64,000 nucleotides of DNA. Origin: a virus. The notes beneath the pieces are model-generated. The model did not search any database. It saw only the letters and a list, made by a program, of their open reading frames with translations, and had not been told where the DNA came from. How positions within the stretch are numbered: position 1 is the first letter of the stretch; each line of letters opens with the position of its first letter. The stretch spans positions 1 through 64,000 of the IMG/VR virus record IMGVR_UViG_3300042879_003877. The stretch is one strand, 5' to 3'. Below are positions 1 to 8,050 of this stretch, piece by piece. The position numbers and the translations under genes are program-made.

Positions 1-1
1 A

Positions 2-1453
2 ACAAACTGTATCTTAAATGCAACTAGTGTTTCTAACTATACTCCATCAACAGATGTTTTATTATCTGTATGTAATACTTGTCAAGCTGGATTTACATTA
101 GTAAACGGTAAAGATGTTTACACAATTGTAAGAAATATTGCTGATTATACTAATACAGCTGATGTAATTGCTGATTATGTTGCTGCTTCTGTAGCTACTA
201 TTCCTACTACTGATGTTACAATTGGTACAGATACTATTACTGAAAATGCTCATAAATTTGTCACAGGTCAAGCTGTAACTTATTCTAATGGTGGTGGAAC
301 TACTTTAGCTGGTTTAACAAACGGAACGGTTTACTATGTTATCAAAACTGGAGTTAATTCTTTCAAAGTTGCTACAACTGCTGCTAACGCTTTTGCAGGT
401 ACAGCTATTGATTTAACTGGTACAGGTAATAACGCTCAAACTTTTACTCCAGTATTTACTGCTACTGAAATTGCTCACACTCCTACAACTGTTGTATTAC
501 AATTAGTTGTTGATGCTGGTGCTGCTGTTGCTGCTGTTGATGCTGGTGCTGGTATAGATGCTGTTACTAAAGGAGCTTCAATTCCTTCAGTATGTAGTCC
601 TTCTGCTCCTGCTGCTATTACTTGGACTCAATGTGCTAGTGGGCATATTGCTACAAGAACTTTAACTGCTACAATTGGTAAACAATGTGATGGAGTTTCT
701 AACAGACTTGCTGAGATACAAGCGTATTACGCTTCTGATGCAACAATCACAGGAATTACAGTTCTTGAAGCTGGTACTTGTGAAGATAAGTATCAAATCA
801 CTCAACAAAGTGAATGTATGGGTCCAGACGGATGTTTAACTGAAGAGCTTCCTGTATATTCTAATATCGCTTCTTTTGAAGGTGTTATGTGGGGTGAAGA
901 TCCTTGTGTTGAACCTGCTACTCCTGCTGAACAAAACTTATGTGGTATTCGTTTGGAAGTAAGTTCTAGTTACGATCGTTTTGGAAATTGTTCTTGGGTT
1001 CCTGAAGATTACTACACTTTCAAACCTACTATGATGGAAATCTGGGAAGTTGAAGAAGATGGTGCTCCTTGTAAGAAACAAGTTACAGCTCGTAAATTGC
1101 AAAATGCAGAACAAGCTCGTCAATCAGGTGAATGGGTTGCTCGTGAATATATTAACTTGGCTGCTTATTTATATCATAGTGCTTTTGAATCTGATCCACG
1201 TCTTCGTGAGATTTTAGATCAGACTATCTATCAAATTGTTGATAAAAAGGCTTTCTATAATGTATTTTATATTAAGTATAAACAATATAGAGGTAGTAAT
1301 TTTGAAGGTAATATGCAAAATGCAGAAACTTATGAAATTCCAATCGTTCTTAAAGAAGGTATTGATGTGACTCCGTTCATTAATTATCTTAACTCTATGT
1401 TTGGACCTATGGGAATCATGGTTCAGCCTAGAATTGGACAACCAAACTATTAA
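2..1453 (+). CDS. Abundant virion protein, probably major capsid protein (C-terminal part, 5' end outside window)
   Basis: The frame is open from base 2 and ends with TAA at 1453, giving about 483 residues of a longer protein. An internal ATG at 818 is not the true start, because the same frame runs unbroken upstream of it. Bases about 215-460 encode a beta-rich module of the type common in phage structural proteins (AVTYSNGGGTTLAGL, then TVYYVI and KVATTAANAFAGTAIDLTG). The C-terminal 210 residues are more globular and contain several cysteines. Most arginines there use CGT, while neighbouring genes use mainly AGA, and the gene ends in a strong terminator. Both fit a very highly expressed virion protein. 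Major capsid protein is an inference from expression signs and gene order; I do not recognise an HK97-fold signature by eye. A head fibre or auxiliary capsid protein is the alternative. Confidence 0.55.
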   Translation, partial: TNCILNATSVSNYTPSTDVLLSVCNTCQAGFTLVNGKDVYTIVRNIADYTNTADVIADYVAASVATIPTTDVTIGTDTITENAHKFVTGQAVTYSNGGGTTLAGLTNGTVYYVIKTGVNSFKVATTAANAFAGTAIDLTGTGNNAQTFTPVFTATEIAHTPTTVVLQLVVDAGAAVAAVDAGAGIDAVTKGASIPSVCSPSAPAAITWTQCASGHIATRTLTATIGKQCDGVSNRLAEIQAYYASDATITGITVLEAGTCEDKYQITQQSECMGPDGCLTEELPVYSNIASFEGVMWGEDPCVEPATPAEQNLCGIRLEVSSSYDRFGNCSWVPEDYYTFKPTMMEIWEVEEDGAPCKKQVTARKLQNAEQARQSGEWVAREYINLAAYLYHSAFESDPRLREILDQTIYQIVDKKAFYNVFYIKYKQYRGSNFEGNMQNAETYEIPIVLKEGIDVTPFINYLNSMFGPMGIMVQPRIGQPNY

Positions 1454-1471
1454 TTAACAAATTAATCCTGC

Positions 1472-1505
1472 AAGGTGGGTGGGTCTAACCCATCCACCTT
1501 TTTTA
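1472..1505 (+). terminator. Strong intrinsic terminator after the capsid-type gene
   Basis: Thirteen-base arms 1472-1484 and 1488-1500 pair with one G-U wobble and a 3-base loop (CTA). A run of T follows. It lies 19 bases after the stop codon of the abundant virion protein and just before the next start at 1510, so it probably sets the capsid transcript apart from the appendage genes. Confidence 0.9.
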
Positions 1506-1509
1506 GTTT

Positions 1510-2043
1510 ATGATATCAACATTAATATTAAATATAGAATCAAAGAATGATCCTTACTATTTTGTAATAACAGATAGAAGTCATTATAATCCTAATCTTC
1601 CTGTAACTTGTGGGACATTAGAGATAAAAGTACCAGGTGCAAAACATTCTGTATTTTTTAATGTTTTACCTAATTTCTCAACATCATATAACGCAAGTTC
1701 GTTAAGAATTCAAATTGCATCATCTCATGATACTTTAATTCCTTTACCTGATGGACCTTATTATGTAAAATATAGTATTAATCCAAATGAGCAGTTATAT
1801 GTAGAGTATGTATTTTATAATACAGCTATGTTAAAATCTAAATACTTTGAAAAAGTATGTAGTTTTTTTGAGAATAAATGTGACTATACTATCAAACAGC
1901 AAAATGAAAAGATTGAAGAACTTTGGACTATTTCAAATAACTTAGATTTAATTAAAATTGCTGCTGAAGAATGTAATAATGTGCAAGAAGCTACTTTATT
2001 ATATAATAAAACTTTTGAATTAATAAATAAATACTGTGATTAA
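1510..2043 (+). CDS. Conserved small virion-module protein, 177 aa
   Basis: First gene after the capsid-type terminator, starting at ATG 1510. The N-terminal 110 residues look like a beta-sandwich (alternating hydrophobic strands, then a YYVKYSINPNEQ segment). The last 65 residues are helical and charged, with a heptad-like stretch containing two cysteines. No catalytic motif is visible. Proteins with this make-up occur in the capsid-to-fibre region of crAss-like phages, so a structural or assembly role is likely, but I do not recognise a named family. The stop overlaps the GTG start of the next gene by 8 bases, which suggests translational coupling. Confidence 0.55.
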   Translation: MISTLILNIESKNDPYYFVITDRSHYNPNLPVTCGTLEIKVPGAKHSVFFNVLPNFSTSYNASSLRIQIASSHDTLIPLPDGPYYVKYSINPNEQLYVEYVFYNTAMLKSKYFEKVCSFFENKCDYTIKQQNEKIEELWTISNNLDLIKIAAEECNNVQEATLLYNKTFELINKYCD

Positions 2044-2572
2044 TTTTAATACTATCCATAAACAATTAGATAAATTAAACTGCTTAATGTCAGACATTAA
2101 GTTAAGTTCATTATATAATGAAGATTATGGTATTTCATGCGGTATTGATTTTACAAAACCTAATAACAATTTAAAGTTTTTAAAAGTAAAAAAAGATATT
2201 CTTGAATATTATTCTCAATTTTCAAAACAAGAACTCGAATTATTACAAGCAAGTAAAAGATTAACTAATAAAAAATTAAAGAAAACCGTATCATTAGATG
2301 ATGAAATGTATTACTGGTTATTATCTAACTTTAACTCTATTAATTCTTCTTTGAATTTATTAAATAATTCAGTTGATAAAAATGCTGTGTTTACTCAATC
2401 TACTCCTTCAGTTACATGGGTTTTTGAGCATAACTTAGGATTTAATCCAACTCTTCAAGTCTTAGATCTAAACAATAATCCTATTTTAGGTTTCACAAGA
2501 ACAGATGATTCAGTTAATAAAGTAACTTTGACTTTTAATATTGCTATGTCTGGAAAAATATATGCTAGTTAA
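2036..2572 (+). CDS. Fibre-type virion protein with C-terminal beta domain
   Basis: 178 residues starting with GTG at 2036, overlapping the previous gene. The N-terminal 110 residues are helical and lysine-rich. The C-terminal 60 residues (from about AVFTQSTPSVTWVFEHNLG) match a domain often found at the ends of phage fibre and baseplate proteins: a TQ-S-P-x-x-x-W-x-x-x-HNLG opening, a V-x-D segment, and a closing T-x-x-F-x-x-x-x-SGK-x-Y strand. This points to a short appendage or head fibre. The alternative start would be an internal ATG that deletes conserved-looking helical sequence, so GTG is preferred. Confidence 0.65.
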   Translation: MINFNTIHKQLDKLNCLMSDIKLSSLYNEDYGISCGIDFTKPNNNLKFLKVKKDILEYYSQFSKQELELLQASKRLTNKKLKKTVSLDDEMYYWLLSNFNSINSSLNLLNNSVDKNAVFTQSTPSVTWVFEHNLGFNPTLQVLDLNNNPILGFTRTDDSVNKVTLTFNIAMSGKIYAS

Positions 2573-2574
2573 TT

Positions 2575-3039
2575 ATGTCAGGAGGAATATTAGGCGGAGC
2601 TTTAAATGCTAATAATCAGCTGATTAATAATTTAGCTGATCCAATTAACAATTTAGATGCTGTTAATTTACAGACATTAAAGTCCAATGTATCTATTGAA
2701 GTATATAATGCTGGAGAAAATATTAATTCTCATACTGCTGTTGTTCTAATTAATAATTTATTATATGCAGCAGATAGAACTAATCTTTCTCATTATTTTG
2801 CTTTTGTAGGATTTACATTAACTTCTGTGGTAACAGGTAATGTCGTTAATGTTCAAACTAAAGGAGTTATATCTTTAGCTGGATGGGGTTTGACTCCTAA
2901 CGCTTATTATCAGTTGGATAACGGATCTGGTATGATTACTACAACTCCTCCTTCTGGATCAGGGTTTACTCAAGTTGTAGGATTAGCTGAAAGTGCAAAT
3001 AGTTTATTAATATTAAAAAACATTCCAATCTTAACATAA
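2575..3039 (+). CDS. Head-fibre/decoration-type protein, paralogue of the next gene
   Basis: 154 residues starting 2 bases after the preceding stop. Residues 1-35 contain asparagine-rich repeats (LNANNQLINNLADPINNLDAVN) like the shaft/collar starts of phage fibre proteins. From about residue 45 there is a beta domain: AGENINSHTAVVL, YAADRTNLSHY, VQTKGVISLAGWGLTPNAYYQL, then a P-x-SG-x-x-x-QVVGLA segment. The next gene has the same strand order. This domain is common in phage head-fibre and capsid-decoration proteins. It is likely a trimeric particle-surface protein, but the partner is unknown. Confidence 0.65.
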   Translation: MSGGILGGALNANNQLINNLADPINNLDAVNLQTLKSNVSIEVYNAGENINSHTAVVLINNLLYAADRTNLSHYFAFVGFTLTSVVTGNVVNVQTKGVISLAGWGLTPNAYYQLDNGSGMITTTPPSGSGFTQVVGLAESANSLLILKNIPILT

Positions 3040-3040
3040 A

Positions 3041-3541
3041 ATGCCAAAATTAATTAAAGTAAATCCTAACGGATCTCAACAAGAATATGCAGGAATAACA
3101 TCCTCAGCTGGAGCTGGTTCTTCTGCTGAATTTCCTATTTTAGATGGTGCTGGAAGATTAGATATTACATTTATGCCTGTAGGTGTAGGTCAAGATTCTG
3201 TTTCAGCTACTGCTGGTGAAAACCTATCTTCAGGAAATTTTGTTTATTTCGATGGTACAGGACAGGTATTAAAAGCAGACTCAACAGCTTTAGCTAAACA
3301 AGCTAGAGGTTATGTAAATTCTGCTTTTATTAGTGGTGCTACTGCTACTGTTTTTTTTGATGACACAAATACAGGTTTATCTGGATTAACTCCAGGAGCT
3401 ACGTATTACCTTGATACAACAGCAGGTGCTGTTACTCTTACACCACCTACATCTGTTAATAACATTGTTCAAGAAGTAGGATTTGCTACATCTTCTACAT
3501 CTTTAAGAGTAAATATTCAAGAACCTATAATTAGAGCTTAA
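3041..3541 (+). CDS. Head-fibre/decoration-type protein
   Basis: 166 residues. After an N-terminal linker (KLIKVNPNGSQQEYAGI) the protein has the same beta domain as the preceding gene: AGENLSSGNFVYF, KADSTALAKQARGYV, then SGLTPGATYYLDT, a proline-threonine segment, and VQEVGFATSSTSLRVNI. The tandem arrangement and shared motif order indicate an old duplication. The stop TAA shares an A with the ATG of the following gene, so the genes are tightly coupled. A role as a surface fibre or decoration protein is inferred from the family, with no receptor-binding feature visible. Confidence 0.65.
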   Translation: MPKLIKVNPNGSQQEYAGITSSAGAGSSAEFPILDGAGRLDITFMPVGVGQDSVSATAGENLSSGNFVYFDGTGQVLKADSTALAKQARGYVNSAFISGATATVFFDDTNTGLSGLTPGATYYLDTTAGAVTLTPPTSVNNIVQEVGFATSSTSLRVNIQEPIIRA

Positions 3542-3801
3542 TGGCTAATGTTAAACCTATAATATTAAATGCATCTGGTGTTTTGGAAGAATTAAGTAGT
3601 TCTAATACTTTAATTATTCCTACATTAGCATCTCATCCTGGAACTAATGCTCCTTCAGGATTTGTTTATATTTATAGTTTGACTTCTGATAATTCAATTT
3701 ATCAAAAGGATTCAGCTGGAGTTGTTACTAAATTAACAAACGATTCTTCAGGAGGATTAACTGAAGATGACGTTATAGGATTAATACTTTGTTTAGGATA
3801 A
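3541..3801 (+). CDS. Short fibre/adaptor protein, 86 aa
   Basis: Begins on the last base of the preceding stop codon. The N-terminus (VKPIILNASGVLEELSSSNTL) is the common opening of small appendage proteins in Bacteroidota phages. It is followed by a proline-glycine loop and beta strands (GFVYIYSLTSDNSIYQKDSAG). This pattern usually marks an adaptor that joins a fibre to the particle. The short acidic tail ends in EDDVIGLILCLG. No enzyme motif is present. Assignment is by sequence style and position among fibre genes. Confidence 0.55.
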   Translation: MANVKPIILNASGVLEELSSSNTLIIPTLASHPGTNAPSGFVYIYSLTSDNSIYQKDSAGVVTKLTNDSSGGLTEDDVIGLILCLG

Positions 3802-3802
3802 T

Positions 3803-4333
3803 ATGAAAAAATTTATTGCACCCGATTATGTATTTATACCAGGAATATCTGGTGTTGGTTATGTTGAGATAAACTTACCTAATTTTAATATTAAAAAATT
3901 AGTTTCGATTATTAATTCAACTAAGGGAGAGATTATATACTTACCAACAAGTCCATCTAAAACATTTGATTCTATTAATGATAATAGAGTTATATTAAAA
4001 TATAACACATCAGCTCATGCAAGTGACGATATATTACATATTGTATATGAAACTTCTGATGAATATGATTTGCTCGATACAATTTTATATGTGTTAAATA
4101 ATATTTTTGAAAAATTACCAAGAACAGATAATGCAGATAGAAGTGCTGTAAACGTAGAAACAGGTACAATAGCTGTATCCTCTTTACCTACTTTAGCATC
4201 AGTAACAACAGTTTCGACTGTAAGTACAGTAGGTACAATTCAAAACTTTGCAGGGGGAAACGCTGCTGGAGTTCCTATGCATCTTTCAAATATAGGTTCT
4301 TATCATTTATATGATAAAATATCTATAAGTTAA
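3803..4333 (+). CDS. Small appendage/virion protein, 176 aa
   Basis: An N-terminal beta region (FIAPDYVFIPGISGVGYVEINLP, then IIYLPTSPSKTF and VILKYNTSAHASDDILHIVYET) resembles the compact beta domain often encoded next to phage tail and head fibres. A helical linker follows. The C-terminal 60 residues are low in complexity, rich in Thr, Val and Ser (residues about 120-150), ending in a glycine-alanine loop and strand. Position between fibre genes supports a structural appendage role. No more precise family is recognised. Confidence 0.55.
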   Translation: MKKFIAPDYVFIPGISGVGYVEINLPNFNIKKLVSIINSTKGEIIYLPTSPSKTFDSINDNRVILKYNTSAHASDDILHIVYETSDEYDLLDTILYVLNNIFEKLPRTDNADRSAVNVETGTIAVSSLPTLASVTTVSTVSTVGTIQNFAGGNAAGVPMHLSNIGSYHLYDKISIS

Positions 4334-4343
4334 ATAATATAAT

Positions 4344-5792
4344 ATGGCTATTACAAATAATTTAAAAAAACTTATTCATAGAAAATCTCCAGAATATTTA
4401 GCTCCATTAGCTCTTAATACAGCTGCTGGTACTACTTTAGTAGGTGATAAAAGAAATTTAAACCCTAATTCTGTTATCTATGCAATTATAAATTCCACAT
4501 CTGTTCATAGATATGATGGGGATGAGGATTCTTGGTTACAATTACCTGTAACTGGAGCAGCTGGAGCTGGTGGAGCTGGAAGTTGTGCTGATTATAGAGG
4601 ATTAAGTGCTATGGGAGGTATTTTTACTCAACAAGCAACCGCAGGAGGAGTTGCAACAATTACTACTAATAGAACTATAGTACGAAATCTAAGTGGTAGA
4701 AGGATTAGAGTTATAGGAGGTTTAGGATTAGGGTTTGATGGTACTATTTTTTCTAACACTATAGGAGCAAACTCTGTAATTACAACTTCTGGGTCAACTA
4801 CTTTTGATAACACTACTCAATATCAAATTTTTGCAGGTTCGTTATGGTATCAAAATGCTGGGACAGCTGGAGGATTTGTTGTTTATGATGCTGCAACGAA
4901 TGTATGGACATCAAGAGCTGTAACTGGAGCAGCTTCTTGGGGAACAGACGGTTATTTAGTAGCTACTCCAGGAGGAGCTGAGAATTTCTTAACAAGTACA
5001 GTTACTTCTGCTGCTTCTACTACTTTAACCGATACAACTAAGGCTTGGTTAACAAATCAATGGGCTAATCATCAAGTAAGGATCTCTGCTGGTACAGGTG
5101 TTGGGCAGATTAGAACTATATCGTCTAATACTGGTACTGTTTTAACTGTATCTTCTGCTTGGACTGTTAATCCTGATGCTACTTCTACTTATATTATAGA
5201 AGGAAACGATGATTATTTTTATCTATTAGGAAATAATGCAGTTACTTTATATAGATATAGTGTCTCCGCAAATACATGGACTACTCTAACTCCGACTGCT
5301 GCTAGAGCTGGTGCTCCTGGAGCAGGAATGTCTGGAAGTTGGGTTTCTTCTGTTCCAACATGGGCATTAAATAGTAACGGTTCTCCTAATGCGTTGACTG
5401 TAGGTTCTACTGTTTATAAACAAAATGGAAGATATATTTTATCTTTTAGAGGAAATGCTACTAATACTTTAGATCTGTATGACATATCTGCTAATACTTG
5501 GATATCAGGTGTAGATTATGGAAATCGTAATGAAACTTTTACATTAGGTACAAATAGCGTTGATTATAAAGGAGATGTCTTTATTATGAAAGAAGCTACG
5601 CAAAGAGTCTTAAAGTTTTCTATAGATGATTGGGCTATGAAGTCTTTTACTTATAATCCAATACCACAAGGAACAGCTGTAGTAGGTCAAAAATTAGCTA
5701 TATTACCGTATGTTGATGGTGCTGATGAACTTGTTTTTTTATATGGTGCATCCCATACACGAACTGATTTTATAAGAAATCTAATAATCTAA
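4344..5792 (+). CDS. Beta-propeller (Kelch-like) appendage protein, 482 aa
   Basis: The gene starts at ATG 4344 after an ATAATATAAT leader. Repeated motifs of the form YD-x-x-x-x-x-W (VYDAATNVW, YSVSANTWTTL, YDISANTWISG, FSIDDWAM) alternate with strand-glycine segments and indicate a Kelch-like beta-propeller. Two non-propeller inserts interrupt it: one near residues 95-165 (RRIRVIGGLGLG to YQIFAG), and one near residues 215-290 with the common module TTLTDTTKAWLTNQW, GTGVGQIRTI, TVNPDATSTYIIEG. A glycine-alanine linker (GAAGAGGAGS) separates the N-terminal anchor. The likely role is surface display or carbohydrate/receptor contact on the particle, inferred from fold and neighbours. Confidence 0.65.
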   Translation: MAITNNLKKLIHRKSPEYLAPLALNTAAGTTLVGDKRNLNPNSVIYAIINSTSVHRYDGDEDSWLQLPVTGAAGAGGAGSCADYRGLSAMGGIFTQQATAGGVATITTNRTIVRNLSGRRIRVIGGLGLGFDGTIFSNTIGANSVITTSGSTTFDNTTQYQIFAGSLWYQNAGTAGGFVVYDAATNVWTSRAVTGAASWGTDGYLVATPGGAENFLTSTVTSAASTTLTDTTKAWLTNQWANHQVRISAGTGVGQIRTISSNTGTVLTVSSAWTVNPDATSTYIIEGNDDYFYLLGNNAVTLYRYSVSANTWTTLTPTAARAGAPGAGMSGSWVSSVPTWALNSNGSPNALTVGSTVYKQNGRYILSFRGNATNTLDLYDISANTWISGVDYGNRNETFTLGTNSVDYKGDVFIMKEATQRVLKFSIDDWAMKSFTYNPIPQGTAVVGQKLAILPYVDGADELVFLYGASHTRTDFIRNLII

Positions 5793-5800
5793 ATAAATAT

Positions 5801-6115
5801 ATGAAACTATACATAGTGATAGCTGCTCAAATTGCTGTTAATGAAAAAGGTCAATCTGTTATTTTATATGATGATTCGACTGAAAAGTTTATACTTGATC
5901 CTGACGAATTAGAAGAAGGAGTTATAGCTCCTTCAATATTATATCAAAATTATTTACAAAATAAATTTAAAGATTCTCCTCAGTTTAATATAATAAGGCA
6001 ATTATTAAATGTAGATACATCAATTGATATTGATGAAATTTTAGTGAATGAAGCTAAATCAAAATTATCTGAAGAAGAATTAAACGCTATAATCCAAAAA
6101 TATACTAAAGAATAA
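5801..6115 (+). CDS. Small acidic protein, 104 aa, appendage module
   Basis: Lies between the propeller protein and the cysteine-rich paralogues, with gaps of only a few bases. The N-terminal half is a short beta region with acidic loops (ILYDDSTEKFILDPDELEEG), and the C-terminal half is helical and charged. No cysteine, membrane segment or catalytic motif is seen. I do not recognise the family. The position suggests an assembly factor or minor virion component of the appendages. Confidence 0.5.
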   Translation: MKLYIVIAAQIAVNEKGQSVILYDDSTEKFILDPDELEEGVIAPSILYQNYLQNKFKDSPQFNIIRQLLNVDTSIDIDEILVNEAKSKLSEEELNAIIQKYTKE

Positions 6116-6118
6116 TTC

Positions 6119-8050
6119 ATGAAGCCTATAAATAGACCTAATTCAAATCAAAACTTAATAGTATCGTCTAATACTATTACATGGGAGGGTCCTAACATTC
6201 CTTGTATAGAGTTATGCACAGGAGATACTGTTAGTTCTGTAGTATATAAAATAGCAGAACATTTATGTTCTATATATTCTAATATAGAAGATCTTAAAAC
6301 TTTAGATTTAAAATGTGTCATAGAAAATTGTAATTCTTCTTGTGATTTAAAGGATTACTCTTTAAAAGCTATATTTGAAGTTTTGCTAAATAACGATTGT
6401 AAATTAAAAGAATTAATTGATTCTTTAGAATTTCAAATAAACAATATAGCTGAAGGAGGGTTAATATTATCTCTGGATTTATCTTGTCTTGAAACTCACT
6501 TTAATACTTTATGTATTGATAAGAATCAATATACTTTAAATGATTTATTGCAATGTTTTATATCTATGATCTGTGATCAAGAGACTAAAATTAAAGATTT
6601 ATCTAATCGTATTCAATCATTAGAAGTATTAATTACAAACTTACAAAATACAGTAGTTACAGGAACATATACAGAACCTTCTTTTACTACATGTGCTAAT
6701 ACATTACCGTTAAATCATAGTAGTATAACGCCTATTTTAGCTCAGTTAGCTTGTGATTTAAGAACTGACATAGGTACTGCTACAGAGATAGCTTCAGCTT
6801 TATCTCAACGATGTTTATCTGATTATCTTTCTAACTCGGATATTATATTAAATCCAACTAATTTAGCACAAGATGATTTTAATAAATGGGTAATTATATG
6901 TGATTTATTAGATAGAATAAAATCATTAGAAACAAATTGTTGTTCACCTTCATGTGATGATATTAAATTAGGATTTTCTTCAGTATATACAGTATCAAGT
7001 CAAACACTTACTTTAACATTTGCCAATAACACAGGTACTTCAATTCCTGTAGGATTTATAGATAACGGTTCTACAATCACTTTAAGTGATACTTCTAATA
7101 ATACTATAACCTTACCTATAACTTTATCTAATGGTCTTATATGGATATCTCCTTCTTTATCGTTAGATTTCTCAAATCCTGTTACAGTAAAAATTAATAG
7201 TAATTTTATAGATAATTTAACTGGATTAATATGTTTGGATTGTTTTGGTCAAACTATTCCTGCTCAAGAAATTGAATGTGAAATATGTAAAATCTGTGCA
7301 GCTAATGGAAATGTAGGAGATGAAATTCAAATCACTTATACTACAGCTTCTAACTCAACTCCACAAACAGTTATATTAACTCAAGGAGCTTGTTTAAGTT
7401 TTGAGGTTCCTACAGATAAACCTAGTATATCTCAAGTTATTACTTTAACTCCAGGATCTGTAATTAACTTAACAAAAAATAGTGACTGTCCATCTGATGT
7501 TGTGATTCCTTTAAGTGTAGATCCTACTTGTTGGTTTTTCCCGCTACCTAAAAATGAACCTTTTACTCAAACTATTGTTGAAGGATTTGATTGTGCGTCT
7601 CCAAATACAGGACTGGTTCGATTTGGATACAACGTGGATTCATCTAAAATATACGAGTTTGTTGAATTAGATGCTAATATAGGTATCATTCCTTTATCTG
7701 GTAAAATAGCTAATGTTGCAAATGCTATACCAGGTGTAGGGACTGTAGGATCTTATTCTATTTCAACAAGTCCTAATACACCTACTTATACAAGTATGTT
7801 TATTGATTGTAATGCAGTTGAGGGAGCTATTGTTTATGGTGGGGGTGGTGAGTTTGATACATGTCAATTCATGTCTGGGCAATCATTTACTTTAGATACG
7901 TTAGGTTTTCAGATAGGTCCTAATTATGGAATATATTTAAAAATAATTGGGCAACCTAGTACTTCAATTCCAGAAATAAAGTTATTCGATCCGTTTAGTA
8001 ATCAACATTTTTATACCAAAGGTCAATTAATAAATTCATGTCCATGTTAA
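6119..8050 (+). CDS. Large cysteine-rich appendage protein A, 643 aa
   Basis: Paralogue of the next gene. Both open with W-(E/D)-GP-x-I-x-C-x-x-L-C-x-GD followed by V-S-(S/D)-VVYK. Both have an acidic D-L-x-x-(D/E)-C-(V/L)-I-(E/D) segment, a long helical middle, a motif ending CC-x-PSC-x-D, and a C-terminal domain with CEICKICAANG-x-VGDEI, a threonine-rich beta stretch and TCWFFPLP. The protein ends in a cysteine pair (SCPC). Alternating coiled-coil and beta parts suit a trimeric tail-side or head fibre, and the many cysteines suggest disulfides or metal clusters. No enzymatic motif is recognised. The 3' end overlaps the next gene by 13 bases. Confidence 0.6.
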   Translation: MKPINRPNSNQNLIVSSNTITWEGPNIPCIELCTGDTVSSVVYKIAEHLCSIYSNIEDLKTLDLKCVIENCNSSCDLKDYSLKAIFEVLLNNDCKLKELIDSLEFQINNIAEGGLILSLDLSCLETHFNTLCIDKNQYTLNDLLQCFISMICDQETKIKDLSNRIQSLEVLITNLQNTVVTGTYTEPSFTTCANTLPLNHSSITPILAQLACDLRTDIGTATEIASALSQRCLSDYLSNSDIILNPTNLAQDDFNKWVIICDLLDRIKSLETNCCSPSCDDIKLGFSSVYTVSSQTLTLTFANNTGTSIPVGFIDNGSTITLSDTSNNTITLPITLSNGLIWISPSLSLDFSNPVTVKINSNFIDNLTGLICLDCFGQTIPAQEIECEICKICAANGNVGDEIQITYTTASNSTPQTVILTQGACLSFEVPTDKPSISQVITLTPGSVINLTKNSDCPSDVVIPLSVDPTCWFFPLPKNEPFTQTIVEGFDCASPNTGLVRFGYNVDSSKIYEFVELDANIGIIPLSGKIANVANAIPGVGTVGSYSISTSPNTPTYTSMFIDCNAVEGAIVYGGGGEFDTCQFMSGQSFTLDTLGFQIGPNYGIYLKIIGQPSTSIPEIKLFDPFSNQHFYTKGQLINSCPC

